13,574 bases of DNA from NCBI GenBank assembly GCA_910586285.1, contig CAJUGR010000048.1, positions 1 to 13,574 of the forward strand, given 5' to 3'. The position numbers were made by a program, and so were the translations under genes. Below are positions 6,604-12,733 of the stretch, in pieces. Position 1 is the first letter of the stretch. Every line of letters starts with the position of its first letter. The notes under the pieces were generated by a model. It saw only the letters and a list, made by a program, of their open reading frames with translations, was not told the DNA's origin and searched no databases. This stretch comes from an uncultured Erysipelotrichaceae bacterium. GTDB taxonomy: Bacteria > Bacillota_I > Bacilli_A > Erysipelotrichales > Erysipelotrichaceae.

Positions 6604-7647
6604 TCACACAAACAATCGCATGATATCCTGCCATGTCGCAAATAACATCAGAATTACCAACAACACCACACCGATTGTCATAATTACCGTTTCTACTTTT
6701 TCACCTAACTTACGACCGGATATCTTTTCGATCACGGTAAGTAAGATCCTGCCGCCATCCAATATCGGCAACGGCAATAAATTGAAGATACCGATATTTA
6801 GTGATAATAAGGCAATCAGCGATATTGCCGGCAATAAACCGCTTTGCGTGGTTTCCGCTGTGACCTGATAAATACCGACCGGTCCGCTCAGATTTTCCAA
6901 TCCGATGCCCCGAATCAATTTGGATAAGGAACGGAAAATGGCTGTCGATCCATCCAACATTTTTTCCGTACCATAGCGAAAGCTTTCCCAAAAACTAATA
7001 TCTTTGATGTTCGATTTTGACTGAAAACCGGCCAAATAGCGATTTTCTGCTTCATTCCAACGCGGCGTTAACGCAATATCCAATGTTTCGTTACCGCGCT
7101 CGATCGTAAAGATCGTTTCTTGTTGCGGAAAGTAGCTGAGATGCTCACTGATATCATCAAAACTCTTTACTTCGCTCACTTCCCCATCCGTAGTCATCTT
7201 TGTAACGCGATCGCCGATTTCAAAACCGGCATCCTGTGCCGCCGATGCTTCTGTAAAGCCTTGGATAACCGGCTCAGAGGGTAACGCCACCTGACCTTGC
7301 ACCATCGTAATCACAATGAACAGCACCCATGCCAGAATCACATTCATGATCGCCCCGGCCGCCATGACAATGATCTGTTTCCACCATGAGATACCTTTGA
7401 TGGTACGTTCGAAAGGTATATCCTGTGCTTCCACTCCCTCTTCACCGGCCATCGACACAAAGCCACCTAAAGGAAGAGCGCGTATCGCAAAGGCGGTCTC
7501 TTTGCCTTGTCGCTTAAAAATCACCGGTCCCATACCGATCGAAAATTCCTGACAATAAACATGAAAGTATTTTGCGGTCATCAAATGACCCAATTCATGA
7601 ATAATGACAATCACACTTAAAATGATAATGAAATAAATGATACTCAT
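6604..7647 (-). CDS. rseP: Site-2 intramembrane zinc metalloprotease RseP/RasP
   Basis: M50-family protease that cleaves transmembrane substrates such as anti-sigma factors and signal-peptide remnants after a first cut by another protease. The 347 residues contain the zinc motif HELGH (17-21) in the first membrane helix, PLGGFVSMAGEE (59-70), a second hydrophobic segment near 92-118, a single PDZ domain (about 124-195, GFTEASAAQDAGFEIGD), SGPVGIY (254-260), and the third-ligand motif FNLLPLPILDGGR (288-300, Asp297), then a final C-terminal helix. All catalytic residues are present. The ATG at 7647 is chosen: AAAGGAA is 6 nt upstream and the start forms an ATGA overlap with the dxr stop. The in-frame ATG at 7680 lies inside dxr. 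One PDZ domain is the usual Bacillota form. The physiological substrate cannot be inferred here. Confidence 0.95.
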   Translation of the reverse strand: MSIIYFIIILSVIVIIHELGHLMTAKYFHVYCQEFSIGMGPVIFKRQGKETAFAIRALPLGGFVSMAGEEGVEAQDIPFERTIKGISWWKQIIVMAAGAIMNVILAWVLFIVITMVQGQVALPSEPVIQGFTEASAAQDAGFEIGDRVTKMTTDGEVSEVKSFDDISEHLSYFPQQETIFTIERGNETLDIALTPRWNEAENRYLAGFQSKSNIKDISFWESFRYGTEKMLDGSTAIFRSLSKLIRGIGLENLSGPVGIYQVTAETTQSGLLPAISLIALLSLNIGIFNLLPLPILDGGRILLTVIEKISGRKLGEKVETVIMTIGVVLLVILMLFATWQDIMRLFV

Positions 7648-8804
7648 AGCGAATTCCTTTCTACAAACAATTCCACACATTGACGAGCAATGGCATCGGC
7701 TTCGACCAGATCTGCCAGGCTCACATCCTGTTTAAAGGGAACTTGCGCGACCGCCTTGATGACTGCGGTTTCAATATCGATAAAGGATATATTTCCTTTC
7801 AGAAAATGAGCGACTGCGGCCTCATCGGCACCGTTCATTACCGCTCCGCCATTACCACCTCGCGCTCCTACCTCATAGGCTAATTTTAACAGTGGATAAC
7901 GGTGAAAATCGGTTTGCTTAAAATGAAGCGAGGAAATCTGGGAAAAGTCCAACGGCTGTGATCCTATGATCACTTCACGGTGCGGATACGTCAATGCATA
8001 TTGGATTGGCAAACGCATATCCGGACTTCCAAGCTGTGCCAAAATCGCATGATCCTGAAACTGTACCATGGAATGAATCAACGATTCATAATGGATAATG
8101 GTTTCAATGCGATCAAAGGGAATATCGAATAAATAATGCGCTTCAATGACTTCAAATCCTTTATTCATCATCGTTGCGGAATCAATGGTTATACGTTCAC
8201 CCATTTGCCAGTTGGGATGACGCAGCGCATCTTTAGCTGTGACATTTTTCAGCGCGCCACGATCAAGATCACGGAAACTGCCGCCACTGGCCGTGATAAT
8301 CAGTTTATCCACTTCCGATTGCTCATTCCCTCGCAAGCATTGGAAAATAGCCGAATGCTCAGAATCGATCGGATACAAATGGGCATGATGCTTTGCCAAG
8401 GCCGCTTTTACCAGTGGACCACCGGCCACCAAACTTTCCTTATTGGCCAATGCCACATCTTTATCATGTTCCAAGGCGGTCAAAGTAGGCTTTAAACCAC
8501 GGAAACCAACCACGGCATTCACCAACACATCATATTCCGACCAGGCACAGAGTTCACTCATTCCCGCATCCCCACTGTAAAAGTGGATCTGTGGATACTC
8601 CTTTTGTAAGGCAGGCAATGCTGCTTTCTCAGCCACACAGACTCTTTTAACGCTCGGCAACTGTTGTAAGAGTTCATGCAGCTTTGCGATATGATAGCCG
8701 ATACTCAATCCTATGATACAAAACTCATTTTTATGATGAAGTACCACATCAACCGTCTGAGTGCCGATCGAACCGCTGGCACCCAGTAATAGCAATTTCT
8801 TCAT
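7644..8804 (-). CDS. dxr: 1-deoxy-D-xylulose 5-phosphate reductoisomerase
   Basis: First committed enzyme of the MEP isoprenoid pathway, making 2-C-methyl-D-erythritol 4-phosphate from DXP with NADPH and a divalent metal. The 386 residues show the dinucleotide-binding GASGSIGTQTVD (8-19), LANKESLVAGG (119-129), the metal-binding IDSEHSAIFQ (Asp147, Glu149), TASGGSFRD (171-179), HPNWQMGERITIDSATMMNK (196-215), Glu218 as the third predicted metal ligand, and GSPDMRLPIQYAL (259-271). The set is complete, so the enzyme should be active and of the fosmidomycin-sensitive DXR type. The start at 8804 makes an ATGA overlap with the cdsA stop. Its ribosome site is only GGTGAT, so translation probably relies on coupling. 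It lies between cdsA and rseP exactly as in Bacillus. Confidence 0.97.
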   Translation of the reverse strand: MKKLLLLGASGSIGTQTVDVVLHHKNEFCIIGLSIGYHIAKLHELLQQLPSVKRVCVAEKAALPALQKEYPQIHFYSGDAGMSELCAWSEYDVLVNAVVGFRGLKPTLTALEHDKDVALANKESLVAGGPLVKAALAKHHAHLYPIDSEHSAIFQCLRGNEQSEVDKLIITASGGSFRDLDRGALKNVTAKDALRHPNWQMGERITIDSATMMNKGFEVIEAHYLFDIPFDRIETIIHYESLIHSMVQFQDHAILAQLGSPDMRLPIQYALTYPHREVIIGSQPLDFSQISSLHFKQTDFHRYPLLKLAYEVGARGGNGGAVMNGADEAAVAHFLKGNISFIDIETAVIKAVAQVPFKQDVSLADLVEADAIARQCVELFVERNSL

Positions 8805-9577
8805 AATAAAATCACCGCCAATATCAATCGAAAACAAATAAAATTAAAAATCAAAGAATCCAAACGATCCAATACACCGCCGTGTCCCGGCAACAGATTG
8901 GAGAAATCCTTGATTTTATAACAACGCTTAATCGCACTGAAAGCCAGATCACCGACTTGTCCGCTAAACGGGAGTATCATTGCCGCAGCCAACATTTCCC
9001 ACATCATCATATCAGGTATGCAATAATAGGCAAAGGCAAAGGAGCATATCGCCCCAAACAACCAACCGCCGATACTGCCCTCAATGGTTTTTTTCGGTGA
9101 TATCCGCGGATTAAGCTTATGACGTCCCAACAAAAATCCGGTGAAATAAGCGGCCGTATCGCAACAATATGTCGCAATGATAATCATCCAGATGTAGAGC
9201 GAATTGGCCTCATAAATCACTTTGAAGCTGGAAGCGAAGACGTAAAAAAAGCTGAGATAAGCAATGCATATCAATGCGTCTTTGGCATCAAAGCGATCAG
9301 TGAACACCGGTATGGACAAAAAGACTAACATCCAACAACCTATGATCGCAATCGGCAAGCTGTCATACGGGCAAAATACCGTTGTAAAAACCGATAACAT
9401 CGCAAGCGGTCGAACAAAGAAGGGCCATGACCCTGCTTGGGGGGCCAGTCCCAAAAATTCCATTCCGCCGAATATAATAATAAACGAAATCAAAGTAGCT
9501 AACAGCCATCCCCCATAATATAAGGCCGGAATGATAAATGCCAAAATCCCCAACGCCGTGATAATACGTGTTTTCAT
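8801..9577 (-). CDS. cdsA: Phosphatidate cytidylyltransferase (CDP-diacylglycerol synthase)
   Basis: Membrane enzyme that makes CDP-diacylglycerol from phosphatidic acid and CTP, the branch point to phosphatidylglycerol, cardiolipin and related lipids. The 258 residues form about seven or eight hydrophobic segments. The C-terminal signature SAIKRCYKIKDFSNLLPGHG begins at Ser214 and continues through Gly234 to Asp237-Arg238, matching the family pattern S-x-x-K-R-x4-K-D-x6-P-G-H-G-G-x-x-D-R. Upstream are CDTAAYFTGFLLGRHKLNP (139-157) and SPKKTIEGSIGG (160-171), and Asp210 in GQVGDLAFS. The start at 9577 has GGAGGG 5 nt upstream and shares an ATGA overlap with the end of uppS. It is the second gene of the uppS-cdsA-dxr-rseP group; nothing suggests damage. 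Confidence 0.96.
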   Translation of the reverse strand: MKTRIITALGILAFIIPALYYGGWLLATLISFIIIFGGMEFLGLAPQAGSWPFFVRPLAMLSVFTTVFCPYDSLPIAIIGCWMLVFLSIPVFTDRFDAKDALICIAYLSFFYVFASSFKVIYEANSLYIWMIIIATYCCDTAAYFTGFLLGRHKLNPRISPKKTIEGSIGGWLFGAICSFAFAYYCIPDMMMWEMLAAAMILPFSGQVGDLAFSAIKRCYKIKDFSNLLPGHGGVLDRLDSLIFNFICFRLILAVILL

Positions 9578-10281
9578 TTCAGCCCTCCATAGCGTCTTTC
9601 GCGTTCTGTATATTCCGTAATTGCCCGATCCAATTCTTCCTCATTAAAATCCGGCCAAGCAACGGGTGTGAAAATGAATTCAGAATATGCATTTTGCCAA
9701 AGCAGGAAATTGGATAAACGCAATTCACCGCTGGTGCGAATCATTAAGTCCACATCCGGCAAATCCTTTGTCATCATATAGGTGCCAAACGCGGCCTCAT
9801 CAATTTGCAGATCTGCGCGCTGCGCCATTACATCTTCGGCATAACGCTGCGCAGCCAAAGTGATTTCTCTGCGTCCTCCGTAATTGACAGCCAAGGAAAG
9901 AATCAAACCGGTATTGTTTTTGGTTTTTTCCGCCGCCGTAAGAATCACATTGCGTGTATCATCAGGGAAACGTTCAATTTCGCCGAGAAAGCGAACCTGA
10001 ATGTTGTTTTCCATCAGTTCATCCATATATCGACGAAAAAAGAAACGCGGCAGCTTACATAAATAGTCGACTTCATCATATGGCCGTTTCCAGTTCTCCG
10101 TCGAAAAAGCATAAACCGTGAGTGCCTTTACCCCACGCTGATTACACGCAATCGCAATCGTGCGAATTGTTTGTGCGCCCTGTTTATGTCCGGCTGTTCG
10201 TGGCAAGCCACGCTGTTTTGCCCATCGTCCGTTGCCATCCATAATGATCGCAATGTGTGCAGGGACTTTTTTCTCGTCCAT
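9574..10281 (-). CDS. uppS: Isoprenyl transferase (undecaprenyl diphosphate synthase)
   Basis: cis-Prenyltransferase that extends farnesyl diphosphate with isopentenyl units to C55 undecaprenyl diphosphate, the lipid carrier for peptidoglycan and other wall polymers. The 235 residues show HIAIIMDGNGRWAKQRGLPR (9-28, catalytic Asp15), TVYAFSTENWKRP (55-67), LAVNYGGRREI (130-140) and DLMIRTSGELRLSNFLLWQ (178-196) followed by YSEFIF. These are the five conserved regions of the family. The start at 10281 is chosen for its AGGAGGG 6 nt upstream; an in-frame ATG at 10311 would fall inside the hairpin that precedes the gene. It is the first gene of the tightly overlapped uppS-cdsA-dxr-rseP group, and its stop overlaps the cdsA start. 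Product chain length is inferred from context, not seen. Confidence 0.96.
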   Translation of the reverse strand: MDEKKVPAHIAIIMDGNGRWAKQRGLPRTAGHKQGAQTIRTIAIACNQRGVKALTVYAFSTENWKRPYDEVDYLCKLPRFFFRRYMDELMENNIQVRFLGEIERFPDDTRNVILTAAEKTKNNTGLILSLAVNYGGRREITLAAQRYAEDVMAQRADLQIDEAAFGTYMMTKDLPDVDLMIRTSGELRLSNFLLWQNAYSEFIFTPVAWPDFNEEELDRAITEYTERERRYGGLK

Positions 10282-10287
10282 CCGTTT

Positions 10288-10294
10288 CCCTCCT
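10288..10294 (-). promoter_or_regulatory. uppS ribosome-binding site directly after a terminator U-tract
   Basis: AGGAGGG on the minus strand, 6 nt before the ATG at 10281. It follows the TTTTT of the upstream hairpin without any spacer, so the transcription stop signal and the translation start signal abut each other. Confidence 0.85.
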
Positions 10295-10320
10295 AAAAAG
10301 AGAACCCACAAAGGTGGGTT
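10295..10320 (-). terminator. Intrinsic terminator or attenuator between frr and uppS
   Basis: On the minus strand, six nt after the frr stop, AACCCAC pairs with GTGGGTT (7 bp) around the 4-nt loop CTTT, followed by CTCTTTTT. This is the form of a compact Rho-independent terminator. Since uppS begins directly after it without room for a promoter, it probably acts as a partial terminator lowering expression of uppS-cdsA-dxr-rseP, or a promoter lies upstream inside frr. Confidence 0.7.
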
Positions 10321-10326
10321 TATCTA

Positions 10327-10869
10327 TCATACTGACATGATATCTTTACATTTCTCATCCACAATCGCATCAACCTTCTTGGTAAATTGATCGGTTGCTT
10401 TCTGAATATCTTCCTGAGCCTGTTTTTTCAAATCCTCGGTAAGTTCCTTATCTTTCTTCGCTCCATTCAGTGCGTCACGACGAATATTGCGAATCGCAAT
10501 CTTCGCATCCTCACCCATTTTATGGGCATCCTTGCTTAAATCCTTACGGCGATCTTCGGTCAATGCCGGAATCATAATCCGAATGGCGTTACCGTCATTT
10601 TGAGGAACCAGTCCCAAATCAGCCATAGCAATGGCTCGTTCTACTTCTTTCAGCATATTGCGATCAAACGGCTTTACCATTAATTGACGACCTTCTACCA
10701 CCGATATACTGGAGAGTTGATTCAACGGTGTCATTGAACCATAGTATTCCAATTCTACCCGATCTAAGATTGTCGGGTTGGCTCTGCCGGTACGAATCGT
10801 TTTTAAATTGCTTTCCAATGCCTCAACAGCCTTATTCATTTTTTCATTCATCAAATCCATGTAACTCAT
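10327..10869 (-). CDS. frr: Ribosome recycling factor
   Basis: RRF splits post-termination 70S ribosomes together with EF-G. The 180 residues (family usually near 185) begin with a helical segment containing LKTIRTGRANPTILD (22-36), which leads into the beta-rich domain II (about 31-104, YYGSMTPLNQLSSISV, ending MIPALTEDRR), then the long helices of domain I with AHKMGEDAKIAIRNIRRDA (115-133); Arg130/Arg131 lie at the conserved arginine cluster needed for activity. The ATG at 10869 is chosen: AAAGGA lies 7 nt upstream and the start is one base after the pyrH TAA. An upstream in-frame ATG at 10908 lies within pyrH. A second ATG nine bases downstream (codon 4) is possible but less well spaced from the ribosome site. 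Followed immediately by a hairpin terminator. Confidence 0.97.
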   Translation of the reverse strand: MSYMDLMNEKMNKAVEALESNLKTIRTGRANPTILDRVELEYYGSMTPLNQLSSISVVEGRQLMVKPFDRNMLKEVERAIAMADLGLVPQNDGNAIRIMIPALTEDRRKDLSKDAHKMGEDAKIAIRNIRRDALNGAKKDKELTEDLKKQAQEDIQKATDQFTKKVDAIVDEKCKDIMSV

Positions 10870-10870
10870 A

Positions 10871-11584
10871 TTATTTTCCTTTCTTTGATATTGTAGTTCC
10901 ACTAACATTTTCGCGAACGGCTTTCACGATATTCCCCGGTTCGTTCATATTGAACACAACCAAATCAATCTCGTTATCCATGCACATACTGGTGGCGGTG
11001 GTATCCATTACCTGTAATCCTTCTTGAATCAGATCCATATAGGACAGCGCATCATATTTCACCGCATCCGGATGGGTCTTGGGATCCGCATTATAAACAC
11101 CGTCAACACCGTTCTTTGCCATCAAAATGACATCCGCTTTAATCTCGCTGGCTCGCAGTGCAGCAGTTGTATCTGTTGAAAAATAAGGATTTCCCGTGCC
11201 GGCCCCAAAGATGACGATTCTTCCCTTTTCCAAATGACGCAAGGCACGTCTGACGATAAAGGGTTCCGCGACTTTCTGCATCTCCACTGCCGTCTGTACC
11301 CGGGTATCCACGCCTTCCTTTTCCAAGGCGCTTTGAACAGCCAAGGCATTGATGACGGTGGCCAACATCCCCATATAGTCGGCCTGTACTCGTTCGATCC
11401 CCATCTGCTCTGCAATCTTGCCGCGAATAAAGTTTCCGCCACCGACAACAATCGCCAAATCGACCCCAAGTTCATGAACCTCTTTCAACTCCCGAGCTAA
11501 ATTGGCCAAAACGGTCGGATCAAACGAGTTTCCATTTGCCGACAATGCTTCTCCACTCAGTTTCAATAATACGCGTTTATACAT
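10871..11584 (-). CDS. pyrH: UMP kinase
   Basis: Bacterial hexameric UMP kinase of the amino-acid-kinase fold; phosphorylates UMP to UDP with ATP in pyrimidine nucleotide synthesis, in the family typically activated by GTP and inhibited by UTP. The 237 residues show KRVLLKLSGEAL (3-13), IVVGGGNFIRG (45-55), DYMGMLATVINALA (69-82), the UMP/ATP-site FGAGTGNPYFSTDTTAALRA (126-145), MAKNGVDGVYNADP (155-168) and the C-terminal FNMNEPGNI (211-219). The start at 11584 is chosen because AAGGTGG lies 8 nt upstream and the protein then begins at the usual point. Alternative in-frame ATGs at 11632 and 11638 overlap the predicted -10 box and would add unconserved residues. The frr ATG follows the stop by one base, so these two are likely coupled. 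Confidence 0.97.
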   Translation of the reverse strand: MYKRVLLKLSGEALSANGNSFDPTVLANLARELKEVHELGVDLAIVVGGGNFIRGKIAEQMGIERVQADYMGMLATVINALAVQSALEKEGVDTRVQTAVEMQKVAEPFIVRRALRHLEKGRIVIFGAGTGNPYFSTDTTAALRASEIKADVILMAKNGVDGVYNADPKTHPDAVKYDALSYMDLIQEGLQVMDTTATSMCMDNEIDLVVFNMNEPGNIVKAVRENVSGTTISKKGK

Positions 11585-11786
11585 AATTTCTACCACCTTA
11601 CTCGCCTTCAGCGATCTTTCATTGATTTTCATATACATTATAAAGAAAAAGCTTTGTAAAGGAAAGAAAAACTTTCATTTTCTCATGCTTTTTTACCGCC
11701 AACTGTTTTCCAACGCCATCCCTTCATGAATTGATCGCCTTATTAGGTTGTATTGACACTTTTACTCTTATGCATTTGAAATAATG
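11585..11786 (-). other. tsf-pyrH spacer: no gene seen
   Basis: This is most of the longest gene-free interval (240 nt including the terminator after tsf). Next to pyrH it holds a ribosome site and a likely -10 box. From about 11643 to 11786 I see no open frame with a ribosome site, no tRNA-like fold and no strong hairpin. It contains two similar AT-rich segments on the minus strand, AAAGTTTTTCTTT and AAAGCTTTTTCTTT, just upstream of the -10 box. Confidence 0.6.
11637..11642 (-). promoter_or_regulatory. Candidate -10 box of a pyrH-frr promoter
   Basis: A perfect TATAAT on the minus strand, downstream of the tsf terminator and about 50 nt before the pyrH ATG. The best -35-like element, TTTACA, is only 12 bp upstream, which is too close; at 17 bp the hexamer is TTTCCT, a poor match. 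The AT-rich upstream segment may help recruit polymerase. Location favours a promoter; the -35 does not. Confidence 0.45.
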
Positions 11787-11813
11787 AAAAAGTGCCTGTT
11801 TTTCAACAAGCAC
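11787..11813 (-). terminator. Rho-independent terminator after tsf
   Basis: On the minus strand GTGCTTGTT pairs with AACAGGCAC (9 bp including one G-U) around a GAAA tetraloop, followed directly by TTTTTC. It begins 11 nt after the tsf stop. It should end the rpsB-tsf transcript and separate it from pyrH-frr. Confidence 0.88.
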
Positions 11814-11824
11814 ATTTTATCATA

Positions 11825-12715
11825 TTATTTACCGAATGCCTGTGACATGACCTCTTCAGCAAAGTTATCGGAGCGCTTTTCAATACCTTCACCCACCAAA
11901 TAACGGGTAAAACTTACCACTTCTACTCCGGTTTCCTTCAAATACTGTCCGACTTTTTGATCGGGATTCAAGAAGAATTCTTGTTCTACCAAGCACAAAT
12001 CTTTGAGGTTTTTCGAAATCTTTCCTTCGATGATACCAGCCAAAACCTTTTCCGGTTTGCTGGCAAGTTTGTCATCGTTTTTCACGATTTCGGTCTGAAC
12101 TTTACGTTCGTGTTCTACCACTTCGGCCGGCATATCATTGCGGGTTACATATTGCGGTGCCATACTTGCGATCTGCATCGCCAATTCTTTGGCAACTTTT
12201 TCATCCGCTTTGCCTTTCAGGACAGCCAGTGCGGAAATATTACCGCCCATGTGCATATAGCTACCGAAGAACTCATCATCGCTTTTCTCCACTACGGCAA
12301 AGCGACGCAATGTGATTTTCTCACCGATTTTTGCGGTTGCGTTTGTCAGTTCATCCGCGATGGTTGAACCGTTGCAAGAAGCACTCAATGCCTCTTCCAA
12401 TGTGGCTGGTTTTGCGGCAAACAAGGCCGTTTTGATATCATCCAAAAGTTTTAAAAACTGTTCGTTTTTCGCTACGAAATCCGTTTCGGAATTCACCTCG
12501 AAAATCACAGCGGTATTGCCTTCCACACCAACTCGTGTCAAACCCTCAGCCGCAATGCGATCAGATTTTTTAGCCGCTTTGGCAATACCTTTCTCACGCA
12601 GCCAGTCAATGGCCTTATCCATATCACCGTCACACTCTGTCAAGGCCTTTTTACAGTCCATCATTCCGGCACCGGTGCGTTCACGCAATTCTTTTACATC
12701 TTTTGCGGTTACCAT
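11825..12715 (-). CDS. tsf: Translation elongation factor EF-Ts
   Basis: Guanine nucleotide exchange factor that regenerates EF-Tu-GTP. The 296 residues match the usual length. An N-terminal UBA-like domain (about 1-50) contains LRERTGAGMMDCKKALTE (10-27), followed by the second signature with ETDFVAKNEQF (77-87), whose TDFVAKN segment contacts the EF-Tu G domain in known structures. The dimerisation region follows, with the C-terminal module (VSFTRYLVGEGIEKR) ending the protein. The ATG at 12715 has AGGAGGT 6 nt upstream. It lies 18 nt after rpsB, the classical rpsB-tsf pair, and is followed by a strong terminator. Nothing unusual in its sequence. Confidence 0.98.
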   Translation of the reverse strand: MVTAKDVKELRERTGAGMMDCKKALTECDGDMDKAIDWLREKGIAKAAKKSDRIAAEGLTRVGVEGNTAVIFEVNSETDFVAKNEQFLKLLDDIKTALFAAKPATLEEALSASCNGSTIADELTNATAKIGEKITLRRFAVVEKSDDEFFGSYMHMGGNISALAVLKGKADEKVAKELAMQIASMAPQYVTRNDMPAEVVEHERKVQTEIVKNDDKLASKPEKVLAGIIEGKISKNLKDLCLVEQEFFLNPDQKVGQYLKETGVEVVSFTRYLVGEGIEKRSDNFAEEVMSQAFGK

Positions 12716-12721
12716 ATTCTT

Positions 12722-12728
12722 ACCTCCT
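12722..12728 (-). promoter_or_regulatory. tsf ribosome-binding site
   Basis: AGGAGGT on the minus strand within the 18-nt rpsB-tsf gap, 6 nt before the ATG at 12715. It confirms the tsf start. Confidence 0.85.
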
Positions 12729-12733
12729 ATTGC

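Noticed and set aside
10871..11638. Longer pyrH reading frame starting at 11638
   Set aside because: The extra 18 codons overlap the predicted -10 box and are unlike the family N-terminus; AAGGTGG correctly spaces the ATG at 11584.
11753..11788. Plus-strand TTGACA followed by TATGCAT and ATAATG
   Set aside because: No -10 hexamer lies 16-18 bp downstream; it would drive transcription only antisense into tsf through the reverse side of a terminator.
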